Shown one piece after another: positions 8,615-15,995 of a stretch of DNA of 36,450 nt. The stretch comes from an uncultured Clostridia bacterium (GTDB lineage Bacteria > Bacillota > Clostridia > TANB77 > CAG-508). Where the stretch lies: positions 1 to 36,450 of the forward strand of contig CASCUT010000021.1 of NCBI GenBank assembly GCA_949155365.1. The letters run 5' to 3'. Both the position numbers and the translations under genes were made by a program. Within the stretch, counting starts at the first letter, position 1; each line of letters starts with the position of its first letter. Below the pieces are notes generated by a model. That model did not search any database. It was not told the origin of the DNA and saw nothing but the letters and a program-made list of their open reading frames with translations.

Positions 8615-10768
8615 TTGACAGCTAACGAAGTTTTAAAAAAATATTTTGGCTATGACCATTTTCGAACTGGCCAAAGTGAGATAATTGAACATATTTTAAA
8701 CAAAGAAGATTGTTTAGGGGTTATGCCTACTGGTGCAGGAAAGTCTATTTGTTATCAAATCCCTGCTATTCTATTTCCTGGTGTTACCATTGTTATTTCT
8801 CCCCTTATTTCTTTAATGAAAGATCAAGTAGATAGTTTAGTGCAACTTGGCATTCCTGCTACTTTTATTAATAGTTCACTTTCGGAACGAGATTATGTAC
8901 AAACGGTTGAAAATATTTACCATGGAATTTATAAGATTATTTACGTTGCACCAGAACGTTTTCTTTCGGATACTTTTATTCATATTCTTCATTCGCTCGA
9001 TATCTCTATGATTGCGATTGATGAAGCGCATTGTGTTTCACAATGGGGGCATGATTTTAGACCTAGTTATTGTGAGATTGCTAATGTTGTTTCTTCGTTA
9101 AAGAAACGACCTGTTGTTGTTTCTTTTACAGCTACTGCAACACAATTAGTAAAAGAAGATATTGTTCGTTTACTAAATCTGCAACATCCTTTTACTCTTA
9201 CTACTGGATTCGATAGAGAAAACCTTTATTTTTCTGTGCAAACTCCAGAAAGTAAAAAGAGCTTTTTACTTGATTTTTTGGACAAGCATCAACATTGCTC
9301 TGGCATTATTTATTGTTCTACTAGAAAAACCGTAGACGAAGTATTTAAAAATCTTTCCGAACATGGCTATTCTGTTTCTAAATATCATGCTGGCATGTCT
9401 GAAAAAGAAAGAACCTCTTCTCAGGATAACTTTGTTTATGATAGAACTGAAATTATCGTTGCTACTAATGCCTTTGGAATGGGAATTGATAAATCCAATG
9501 TGCGCTATGTCGTTCATTATAATATGCCTAGCGATTTGGAAAGTTACTATCAGGAGGCAGGACGTGCTGGTCGTGATGGTGATAAGGCTGAATGTGTGTT
9601 ACTTTTTAATCGTGCTGATGTTGTAACAAATAAATTTTTAATTGAACACTCTTCCGAAGGAAATCATGCCAATGAATACCAAAAATTAAATGAGATGGTA
9701 GACTATTGTAATACAGACCAATGCCTTCGTGCTTATATTTTAAAGTATTTTGGTGAAACACCTTCGTTCCATACTTGTGAATTTTGCTCCAACTGCAATT
9801 CTTCTATTGAGGTTACGGATATTACCATAGATAGTAAAAAGATTTTGTCTTGTATAAAAAGAATGCAGGAACGTTTTGGAGCTGGGCTTGTAGCAGATGT
9901 TCTAAAAGGTTCCAAATCTGCTAAAATCAAATCTCTTGGTTTTGATACTTTATCCACTTATGGAATTATGAATGATTATACCAAAGATACGATTCGTGAT
10001 TTAATTTCTTTTTTGGTAGCAGAAGGTTATTTAAAAAGCATTGGCGATAAATATCCTATTTTAGCATTAAGTAAGGAAGCAAATGAAGTATTGTTTGCCA
10101 ATAAACCAGTATTTATTAAAAAGAAAATTGAAAAAATAGATTTTGGGAAGCAAAATAGAAAAAGTGAATTTGAAACATTACCTTTTGATACCAATCTATT
10201 TGAAATTTTGCGCTCACTTCGAAAAGAAATTGCAGATTCTTACCATGTACCTCCTTTTGTTATTTTTAGTGATGTTTCTTTAAGAGAGATGTCCACATAT
10301 TACCCAAATAATGTGGAAAGTATGGTAAAAATCAGTGGGGTTGGCAATTTTAAATTAGAGAAATATGGAAGTACCTTTATAGAAACAATTGAGAAGTATC
10401 GAATTGCTCATGATATTCGCTCCATTGAACGTCCTTCTAAACGACAAGTAGCTACCACTCCAAAAGAAGATACTAGAGTAGTAAGTTATGACCTTTATAC
10501 CAAAGAAGGAAAAAGTATAAGAGAAATTGCTACTATTCGAGGCTTAAAAGTTAGAACCATTGAACAACATTTACTCGATTGTTATGAAAAAGATATGAAA
10601 ATTGATTTGGAGCAGGATGTTCATTGTGATTTTGAAGATAAAATTTGTCAAGCAATTAAGCATTGGAACACAGATAAGTTAAGAGATTTAAAAGAGGCTC
10701 TTCCAGATGCTGTTTCTTATTTTGATATTCGTTATTATTTAATTAAAATGGAAAAAGAAATTGGTTAG
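8615..10768 (+). CDS. recQ: ATP-dependent DNA helicase RecQ
   Basis: This 717-residue 3'-5' repair helicase has Walker A PTGAGKS at 38-44, DEAH at 136-139 followed by CVSQWGHDFRPSY (the RecQ aromatic loop), TATAT near 172 and QEAGRAGRDG at 313-322. The RQC zinc site uses Cys370, Cys388, Cys391 and Cys394. An HRDC domain lies near 525-605 (ISGVGNFKLEKYG). It is longer than standard RecQ (about 600) because of a C-terminal helix-turn-helix-like extension (SIREIATIRGLKVRTIEQHL), a known variant in Bacillota. The start is TTG at 8615 with AAGAGG eight bases upstream. It diverges from the cas operon and ends at a strong terminator. Confidence 0.97.
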   Translation: MTANEVLKKYFGYDHFRTGQSEIIEHILNKEDCLGVMPTGAGKSICYQIPAILFPGVTIVISPLISLMKDQVDSLVQLGIPATFINSSLSERDYVQTVENIYHGIYKIIYVAPERFLSDTFIHILHSLDISMIAIDEAHCVSQWGHDFRPSYCEIANVVSSLKKRPVVVSFTATATQLVKEDIVRLLNLQHPFTLTTGFDRENLYFSVQTPESKKSFLLDFLDKHQHCSGIIYCSTRKTVDEVFKNLSEHGYSVSKYHAGMSEKERTSSQDNFVYDRTEIIVATNAFGMGIDKSNVRYVVHYNMPSDLESYYQEAGRAGRDGDKAECVLLFNRADVVTNKFLIEHSSEGNHANEYQKLNEMVDYCNTDQCLRAYILKYFGETPSFHTCEFCSNCNSSIEVTDITIDSKKILSCIKRMQERFGAGLVADVLKGSKSAKIKSLGFDTLSTYGIMNDYTKDTIRDLISFLVAEGYLKSIGDKYPILALSKEANEVLFANKPVFIKKKIEKIDFGKQNRKSEFETLPFDTNLFEILRSLRKEIADSYHVPPFVIFSDVSLREMSTYYPNNVESMVKISGVGNFKLEKYGSTFIETIEKYRIAHDIRSIERPSKRQVATTPKEDTRVVSYDLYTKEGKSIREIATIRGLKVRTIEQHLLDCYEKDMKIDLEQDVHCDFEDKICQAIKHWNTDKLRDLKEALPDAVSYFDIRYYLIKMEKEIG

Positions 10769-10781
10769 TCTTAATACAACA

Positions 10782-10848
10782 ATAGCCTACTTATCAAAGA
10801 GTTTTTATTTATCTAATCTCTTTGAAAGTAGGCTACTATTTATTTGTT
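10782..10848 (+). terminator. Terminator after recQ
   Basis: Fourteen bases after the recQ stop a long hairpin pairs ATAGCCTACTT (10782-10792) and TCAAAGAG (10794-10801) with CTCTTTGA (10818-10825) and AAGTAGGCTA (10826-10835). A T-rich tail follows (TATTTGTTTGTTTT). It separates recQ from the convergent maf gene and may act in both directions. The rest up to 10944 holds no convincing gene. Confidence 0.8.
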
Positions 10849-10944
10849 TGTTTTCTATCGTTTTATGTTTTACTCTTTTTTCCACTTTTTTCTTCTTTTG
10901 GATACTTTTTTCATCTTATTGCGGTTTCTTGTATGATTCTATTG

Positions 10945-11523
10945 TTATTCACTTATATGATTATTCTTCAATATTTCATATACTTTATGAACAGGTAGAC
11001 CAACTACTGTTGTATAATTTCCATTTATTTTCTCGATGTATTTTGCAAATTCTCCTTGTATTGCATAGGCTCCTGCTTTATCTAACGCATTTCCACTTTT
11101 TACCCAATCAATTCTTTCTTGCTCATCGATTTCTTTGATAGATACTTCTGTTATGTCATAGGTGATTTCTTCCTTATATTCTCCATTGTTTTGCATTAAA
11201 ATAGCTAATCCTGTTATTACTTGATGTTTTCCATTTTGCAATTCTTTTAACATTGCCATTGCTTCTTCTTCGTTCTTTGGTTTTCCATATGGTTTATTAT
11301 TCTTTATTACCATTGTATCAGATCCAATTATTACTCTGTCTCCTGTTGTTTTATCAAATACTGCTTTTGCTTTTTGATAGGATAATTTTTGAGCTTGTTC
11401 TTCTATTGTTAAATTGGGTTCTAATTTTTCTTCTACTTCACTTACCATTATCTCATAGTTAACATGAATTAAATCTAATAATTCTTTTCTTCTTGGTGAT
11501 TTGGATGCTAATATGATTTTCAT
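10945..11523 (-). CDS. maf: Maf-family nucleoside triphosphate pyrophosphatase
   Basis: This 192-residue protein hydrolyses non-canonical or modified nucleotides (dTTP/UTP type) and is linked to septum control. The family signatures are all present: ILASKSPRRKELL at residues 4-16, the invariant GSDTMV at about 67-72, and DKAGAYAIQG near 148-157. The ATG has an AGGAGG site. It lies 12 bases after the small gene at 11536, apparently as the last gene of an operon that also carries the SEC-C and HNH genes. Length is standard and no defects are visible. Confidence 0.95.
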   Translation of the reverse strand: MKIILASKSPRRKELLDLIHVNYEIMVSEVEEKLEPNLTIEEQAQKLSYQKAKAVFDKTTGDRVIIGSDTMVIKNNKPYGKPKNEEEAMAMLKELQNGKHQVITGLAILMQNNGEYKEEITYDITEVSIKEIDEQERIDWVKSGNALDKAGAYAIQGEFAKYIEKINGNYTTVVGLPVHKVYEILKNNHISE

Positions 11524-11535
11524 TTTTACCTCCTT

Positions 11536-11754
11536 TTATAGAATTTCTGTTCTTTTCTTTCTTTCATAATTAATTTTATAATTTCTTTTGTCTAGTTCTA
11601 AACATTGAATTAAAATATCATAAATTGGTTTGTCATCTATGATTTTGATTGTTTCTAAAATTCTTTCTAATTTTTTGGCAATTGTATTGGTGTAATACAT
11701 TAAATCTTTTTGAAGTGTTTTACTTATTTTTTCCACTTCCACATGGACATTTTT
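11536..11754 (-). CDS. Small unknown charged protein, possibly a displaced SEC-C tail
   Basis: About 72 residues from the ATG at 11754 (84 from an upstream ATG at 11790). The sequence is lysine- and leucine-rich and probably helical (MYYTNTIAKKLERILETIKI), with no motif I recognise. It overlaps the end of the SEC-C gene in another frame, and its ATG lies inside the codons for the SEC-C cysteines, with no clear ribosome site of its own. It may therefore be the original C-terminus of that protein, separated by a one-base shift in the A6 run (plus T6 at 11727-11732). Alternatively it is a coupled small gene. Maf follows after 12 bases. Confidence 0.5.
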   Translation of the reverse strand, partial: KNVHVEVEKISKTLQKDLMYYTNTIAKKLERILETIKIIDDKPIYDILIQCLELDKRNYKINYERKKRTEIL

Positions 11755-12604
11755 CATTATCTTCCCATTCAACCTTTCCATCATTTTCACAAACTCTATG
11801 ATACAATTTTCCTATCAAATCTTCGTAGTATGCAATTACTTCTTGTTCTCCTTTTTCTTGAGTTCCCTTTGCTTTTATAATGGTAGCTAATGCAAATAGT
11901 TGCATAAAGATGGAGATACAATTTTTATTTTCTTCTTCTAGTTCTATTCCTCTTTCTTTACAAAATTGAAGAAAACTATCTGGCACTCTTTGGGAGTCCC
12001 CTACTAACATTTCATTGATAATTAGTCCAAACTGTTCTAAGATAGATGCTATTTCGTTATTTCCTTTCATGTGATATATGTGTAATGAGAATTGATCATT
12101 TCGAATTACATTGTAATTTACTACTTCTAAGTCATTTCTGTCTACTTCATCAAAAAAGAGAATACTAACTTTAGTTTTTCTCGCATTTAAAATGTCAATG
12201 AATTGATATTCTTTTTGCAATAATAAAATTATCTTTTTCACAGTTTCAGAAGTTATCTCTTTTGCTTTTTTATCTTGTTTTTTATTCTTTCTTAGAAATT
12301 TATTTTTTAGATATCGCATATTTTCATCTATATATTCATTATTTTGCATTGCTACTATTAATTCTTCTAAGATAACGGCTTGAATGGAAGTGTCTTTTTC
12401 ATAAAAATAAATGTTACTATCTAAAAAGCGATTTTGCTCTTCTAATTCTTTTTGTTTATATTCTGCTTTTATCATTAGTAATCTTAATAGTCTCTCTTTT
12501 TCTTCTCCTTTTAATTGTTCTAATTGTTTTAATACTTCATCGAAGGCTTGCGCCATTTCTTCTCTTTCTCTTGCATTTATTAGTTTATCTACTAGTTCTT
12601 CCAT
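11720..12604 (-). CDS. SEC-C motif protein with a cut-short zinc motif
   Basis: This 294-residue protein is mostly helical and charged. It begins MEELVDKLINARERE and has a coiled-coil-like stretch (LKQLEQLKGEEKERLLRLL). At the very end it has KCPCGSGKNK and then stops. In SEC-C proteins CPCGSGK is followed by a second Cys/His pair that completes the zinc site; here it is missing. Either the motif is a half-site or the gene is frameshifted in the A6 run just before the stop, joining the frame of the downstream small ORF. The ATG has a GGAGG site and lies eight bases after the HNH gene stop. Function is unknown; SEC-C motifs often bind nucleic acid or SecA-like partners. Confidence 0.7.
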   Translation of the reverse strand: MEELVDKLINAREREEMAQAFDEVLKQLEQLKGEEKERLLRLLMIKAEYKQKELEEQNRFLDSNIYFYEKDTSIQAVILEELIVAMQNNEYIDENMRYLKNKFLRKNKKQDKKAKEITSETVKKIILLLQKEYQFIDILNARKTKVSILFFDEVDRNDLEVVNYNVIRNDQFSLHIYHMKGNNEIASILEQFGLIINEMLVGDSQRVPDSFLQFCKERGIELEEENKNCISIFMQLFALATIIKAKGTQEKGEQEVIAYYEDLIGKLYHRVCENDGKVEWEDNEKCPCGSGKNK

Positions 12605-12612
12605 TTCTCCTC

Positions 12613-13677
12613 CTATTCTTTTCTTAATCGATACATTGGATTTATTGTAAATACGTAATCTTGTTTTTCTTTTTTTCCATTTTGCTTGGTAAATTTCTCT
12701 ACCTCTTTTTGAACAAAATCTGCCACATTTTTTTCTTCTTTCCCTAATTCAATTGTATATTCACTTGCTTTATTGTTATTGGGATTGATTTCTTGTTTGA
12801 AACAAGCTCTATATTGATTATCTTTTCCTAATTTGATTGAAATTGTTTTTTGCTTTTCTCTTGTCATAAAACTGTTTAGTGTAATGGAAAAAGGATTACT
12901 TGTTCTTCCTTCCCATACATCCCAGTGATATTTCTTTGCAATGTCACATAGTTCCCATACTAGTTTATCAAATTTCTCTTCTTTTTCACGAAATGCTTTA
13001 CTTTTTGGCTTTCTGTTTGGGGACCTTTTATCAAACGCTTCTAATCTCATGCGAAGCAAGCCTGCATTGGTTGAATCATTTTTCCAAGGATGTGCAAAAT
13101 GATTGATACTTCTTCCTATAGGAATACTCATCAATATGGAAAAGTCTCTTGGACTAAGAATATCTCTTTCCTCTAATTCTTGTATGTATGTTTTATGATA
13201 AGTAAATTCGTATTCTTTTTGTGTTCTTAATTTCCAAAAGGTATCATAGAAACTGGTTCCATTTGCTCGAATCCAGTCCCACATAAACGTTTTGCTCTCT
13301 ACATTTGGTGCATCAATGTGGCATCTCTTGCATAATAATACTAAGTTAGATGGTTCATCTTTTCCTCCTAACGGTTCTGGAATAATGTGACATCTTTCTA
13401 GATTTGCCTCACAACCACAACGCCAACATCTTTCTTTTGCCTATAGCCAGTCAACACTAAGACCACATTCGTCTTCTATTCTTTCCCAATAATCTACAAT
13501 TTCTTCTTTCGTCGTTTTGATTGGTGCTCTTTTTTTCTTTCTTCTTTTTTCATTTAATTTTTTACTGATTTTCTCATTTTCCTCTCTCAGATCTTCGTTT
13601 GCTTCTGTTAACTTTTTGTTTATTTCTTCTAATTTTTTTAGTTCTTTCAGTAGTTCTTGTTTCGTTAATTCGGGCAT
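12613..13677 (-). pseudogene. HNH endonuclease-like protein with an in-frame TAG
   Basis: A single frame of 354 codons is interrupted only by a TAG at 13441-13443. Before it lies a coiled-coil start (MPELTKQELLKELKKLEEIN) ending GLSVDWL. After it the frame continues AKERCWRCGCEANLERCHII, then PEPLGGKDEPSNLVLLCKRC and H. This is an HNH domain with C-x2-C, the RCHIIP histidine and a C-x2-CH pair. A conserved-looking region follows (TFMWDWIRANGTSFYDTF). The ATG at 13675-13677 has an AAGGAG site. A GTG at 13801-13803 with an AGGAGG site is in frame and would add 42 residues. GAG to TAG (Glu) is a plausible origin. Without readthrough the HNH half has no start of its own except a late ATG. Confidence 0.75.
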
Positions 13678-13754
13678 TCTATTTCTCCTTTCTTTTTTAT
13701 TATATCGATATTGCGATTTTGTGTAAATTGTATTTACAAGTACCATATCCATAA

Positions 13755-13770
13755 TTCCGCTATAGCGGAA
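13755..13770. promoter_or_regulatory. 16-bp perfect palindrome
   Basis: TTCCGCTATAGCGGAA is a perfect palindrome, GC-rich for this window. It lies between the two candidate starts of the HNH gene and downstream of the small-RNA promoter. It could be an operator for a dimeric repressor. No matching copy was noticed elsewhere in the window. Confidence 0.5.
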
Positions 13771-13835
13771 CCTATCTTTTTTCCTTTGCTTTTTCTTTTC
13801 CACATATACCTCCTCATTTCTTCTCTTTTTGAGAA

Positions 13836-13864
13836 TTGACAAATTAAAGTTGAGAATGTATACT
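13836..13864 (+). promoter_or_regulatory. Strong sigma-A type promoter for an orphan small RNA
   Basis: TTGACA (13836-13841), 17 bases, TATACT (13859-13864) is the best consensus promoter in the window. It faces the plus strand although both neighbouring genes are on the minus strand. The -10 lies inside the left arm of an 11-bp inverted repeat (13853-13863 with 13888-13898), which may be an operator. Confidence 0.7.
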
Positions 13865-13870
13865 TAATTT

Positions 13871-13938
13871 GTATATTGCACTAACCAGTATACATTCTTT
13901 TAAGATAGCTCCGAGTACCAGTCGGGCTATCTTTTTTT
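13871..13938 (+). ncRNA. Predicted orphan small RNA ending in an intrinsic terminator
   Basis: Transcription from the promoter at 13836-13864 should start near 13871. It ends about 68 bases later at a hairpin pairing GATAGC (13904-13909) with GCTATC (13926-13931). An inner CCGA/TCGG stem adds to it, and T7 follows at 13932-13938. No ribosome site or ORF fits in between. The transcript is divergent to the HNH gene start region. I do not recognise the RNA family. A terminator of unrelated readthrough is the alternative, but the matched promoter favours a dedicated RNA. Confidence 0.6.
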
Positions 13939-13985
13939 GCATTATATCGATTTCATTTTTAAATGTCAAAAAAACTGAGTTTCGA

Positions 13986-14022
13986 CAAAAAAAACCGTAA
14001 TCTTTTTAGATAACGGTTTTTA
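13986..14022 (-). terminator. Terminator of the repeat-protein gene
   Basis: On the minus strand AACCGTTATCT pairs with AGATTACGGTT around a short A-rich loop, followed by T8. The hairpin starts at the stop codon of the gene ending at 14020. Its plus-strand reading also has a T-tail, so it may insulate the small-RNA unit from both sides. Confidence 0.75.
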
Positions 14023-14577
14023 TATTTCTTTTAAAATTTTTTCTCTCATTTCATTCCAAGTTAATCCTGAAACATATTCGATTGCTTGGAAATTCAAATA
14101 TTTTTTCTGCTTTGCGAAATTGTTCCATTTTTTAGTGGTTGGAAACTTTTTTAATTCGATTGTATTGTTTCTTAATTCGATGTAACTCTTTTGATATGTC
14201 TGCCATATTTCACTGTCTTTTGGATAATCTTTTTGTTTTCTAGTATACACTTCATCTGTTGTTGCATAATATAAATTTATTAGTTCATTTATTTCTTCAC
14301 TTAAGATTTTTGTTTCTTCTGCATAAATTCCTTTTTCTTCTATTGATTTATGTAGTTTATCTCTTATTTTTTCTATTCGAATGTCTAATTTTTTATCTCT
14401 TTTTCTTAGTTTTTTCTTTAATTGCTCCCAGTTTAATACGTCTTCATGGGCATATATGGTATTCGCACTATAGAGATAATTGTTTTTTGCATAAATATCC
14501 CATTGCTCTTTGGTTAAATCTGCTTCTTTTTTTAATTTTATTTTTAATGCTTTTATTGATTTTTCGTGATTGTTCAT
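14020..14577 (-). CDS. Unknown protein with two copies of a W-x-x-(F/Y)-A-K repeat
   Basis: This 185-residue basic protein has two diverged copies of a ~40-residue unit. One is near residues 21-58 (LTKEQWDIYAKNNYLYSANT to LNWEQLKKKL). The other is at the C-terminus (FPTTKKWNNFAKQKKYLNFQ to LTWNEMREKIL). A long helical, coiled-coil-like linker joins them. The repeat resembles the helical repeat found next to homing endonuclease and HNH domains, but no nuclease domain is present, so the match is tentative. A DNA-binding role is plausible. It is a single-gene unit: TTCGACA-N16-TATAGA promoter upstream and a hairpin terminator at its stop codon. The ATG has a GAGGTG site. Confidence 0.65.
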   Translation of the reverse strand: MNNHEKSIKALKIKLKKEADLTKEQWDIYAKNNYLYSANTIYAHEDVLNWEQLKKKLRKRDKKLDIRIEKIRDKLHKSIEEKGIYAEETKILSEEINELINLYYATTDEVYTRKQKDYPKDSEIWQTYQKSYIELRNNTIELKKFPTTKKWNNFAKQKKYLNFQAIEYVSGLTWNEMREKILKEI

Positions 14578-14623
14578 TTTGTTATCACCTCACATTCTAT
14601 TATACTGATGATAACTTTATTTT

Positions 14624-14652
14624 TCTATAGTATTTTGTTATTTTTTGTCGAA
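14624..14652 (-). promoter_or_regulatory. Promoter with TTCGACA element
   Basis: On the minus strand TTCGACA (plus 14646-14652), a 16-base spacer and TATAGA (plus 14624-14629) precede the gene starting at 14577. It shares element and spacing with the promoters at 8461, 19732 and 25272. Confidence 0.5.
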
Positions 14653-14669
14653 ACATGAATTTTTATCTG

Positions 14670-15023
14670 TTATAATAGTTTTTTCCATTGTTCTTCTTTG
14701 AATCCTATATAAATTTCTTTCTCTGTTATAAATAATGGTCTTTTGATAAGCATTCCATCACTTGCAAGTAATTTTATCTTTTCTTCATTATTTAAGTGGA
14801 TTAATTTTTCTTTTAAATTTAGTTCTTTATATTTTAATCCACTAGTATTAAACCATTTTTTTATTTCTTGTCCACTTTTTGATATCCATTCTGTTAATTC
14901 TTCTATGGTTGGCGTTTGTGTAACTATGTTTCTTTCTTCAAAATGAATATGATTATCTTCTAACCATTTTTTTGCTTTTTTACAAGTAGAACATTTGGGA
15001 TATTCTATTAGTATATTTTTCAT
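14670..15023 (-). CDS. Spx/ArsC-family thioredoxin-fold protein
   Basis: This 117-residue protein starts MKNILIEYPKCSTCKKAKKW, with a C11-x-x-C14 redox pair at the start of the first helix, as in Spx, MgsR and YffB. A later KRPLFI segment holds the cis-proline common to the fold (RPL). It could be a thiol-based transcription regulator or a reductase; the CSTC motif does not separate these. The ATG overlaps the stop of the GNAT gene by four bases, so it is translationally coupled to it. It is the last gene of a four-gene cluster with methyltransferase, Nudix and GNAT genes. Confidence 0.85.
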   Translation of the reverse strand: MKNILIEYPKCSTCKKAKKWLEDNHIHFEERNIVTQTPTIEELTEWISKSGQEIKKWFNTSGLKYKELNLKEKLIHLNNEEKIKLLASDGMLIKRPLFITEKEIYIGFKEEQWKKLL

Positions 15024-15499
15024 TCTTTTTTTCCTCCTATTTTCATTTTATATGTTATTTCGAAATCTTCAAAGTTATTTTTTTCATAAAATTTTCTAGC
15101 ATTTATATTTTTGGCACTTGCTGTTACTTTAATTTCTTTTATTTCTTGATTTATGCAATATTCTTTGAATTTTTCTAATAATTGTTTGCCAATTCCTTGG
15201 TTTCTATATTGTTCTTCTATATAGCAATTGTCTAATTCAGCTAGCGAATTTATGCTATAGGAAGATTGAATATTAATGCTTCCTGCTAAATAACCTATTA
15301 TTTTATAATCGGCTATTGCTACTAATACAATTCCATTTTCTATGGTATTTTTAAAATAGTTTTCTCCTACTTTTGAAAAAGTCCAATTGGTATTTAGATT
15401 TGAGTCAAACTGGTTATATTCTAATTCAAATAGTTTATAATTTAATTTTTGAATCTCTTTTAAGTCCTCCATGATTGCTCTTCTTATGGTAATATTCAT
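15020..15499 (-). CDS. GNAT-family N-acetyltransferase
   Basis: This 159-residue protein has the GNAT layout: an N-terminal MNITIRRAIMEDLKEIQKLN, the acetyl-CoA loop RNQGIGKQLL at residues 99-108 (R/Q-x-x-G-x-G/A), and a C-terminal ASAKNINARKFYEKNNFEDF typical of motif B. It would transfer an acetyl group from acetyl-CoA to an unknown amine. The ATG has an AAGGAG site. It lies 16 bases after the Nudix gene and overlaps the Spx-like gene by four bases. Substrate cannot be inferred from sequence alone. Confidence 0.92.
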   Translation of the reverse strand: MNITIRRAIMEDLKEIQKLNYKLFELEYNQFDSNLNTNWTFSKVGENYFKNTIENGIVLVAIADYKIIGYLAGSINIQSSYSINSLAELDNCYIEEQYRNQGIGKQLLEKFKEYCINQEIKEIKVTASAKNINARKFYEKNNFEDFEITYKMKIGGKKE

Positions 15500-15515
15500 A
15501 CTTCTCTCCTTGTTT

Positions 15516-15971
15516 TTATTTGTCTAGTACTTTTGTTATGATATGGTTTTCATTGCATTCTATTTTTAGTTTTATGGTTTCATTGTTGTTTAAGATATGT
15601 TTTAGGATTTCAATACTTGGAAAGATTTTTTTCTCTTTTATTAGTTTTTCTATTTCTATCCATTGGGATGTGTTTTCTTGAAATTCTAATGGATTCCCTG
15701 TATATTCGGTAGCTATGTATAGGTCAAAGTTAAATATTCGATGTGGATATTCAACTATTGCATTTCCTATTTTTCTTTGTTTTGTGATTTGTATTCCTGT
15801 TTCTTCTTTGAATTCTCTGATGGACGCTTCTTCTGATGTTTCGTTTTCTTCGATTTTTCCGCCTGGTATGTCATAATAGCCTTTGTCCATTTCTCTTTTA
15901 TATTGTATGGCTATGATTTCATTGTTTTGTATTAGGAATGTTCTTACAGCTTTTCTCATTTTCTTTTCCAT
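15516..15971 (-). CDS. Nudix hydrolase
   Basis: This 151-residue protein has a perfect Nudix box: G38-x5-E44-x7-R52-E53-F-x-E56-E57-x-G59-I60. The N-terminal strands (RKAVRTFLIQNNEIIAIQYK) are typical of the fold. It hydrolyses a nucleoside diphosphate linked to another moiety; the substrate is unknown. The ATG has an AAGGAG site at normal spacing. It sits 24 bases after the methyltransferase stop and 16 bases before the GNAT gene, and these probably form one transcript. Confidence 0.93.
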   Translation of the reverse strand: MEKKMRKAVRTFLIQNNEIIAIQYKREMDKGYYDIPGGKIEENETSEEASIREFKEETGIQITKQRKIGNAIVEYPHRIFNFDLYIATEYTGNPLEFQENTSQWIEIEKLIKEKKIFPSIEILKHILNNNETIKLKIECNENHIITKVLDK

Positions 15972-15995
15972 TGTTTTCTCCTTATATTCATATTT

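Noticed and set aside
10761-11138. Plus-strand ORF of 125 residues after recQ
   Set aside because: It crosses the recQ terminator and lies antisense to maf; hydrophobic composition is a shadow of the AT-rich opposite strand.
13441-13443. TAG read as pyrrolysine in the HNH gene
   Set aside because: No methylamine genes, no pyl genes, and no structure after the TAG; a plain nonsense change is simpler.
13734-13805. 23-residue leader peptide with three Trp codons before the HNH gene
   Set aside because: Only three bases separate AGGAGG from the ATG, the overlapping GTG is in frame with the HNH gene, and no attenuator follows.
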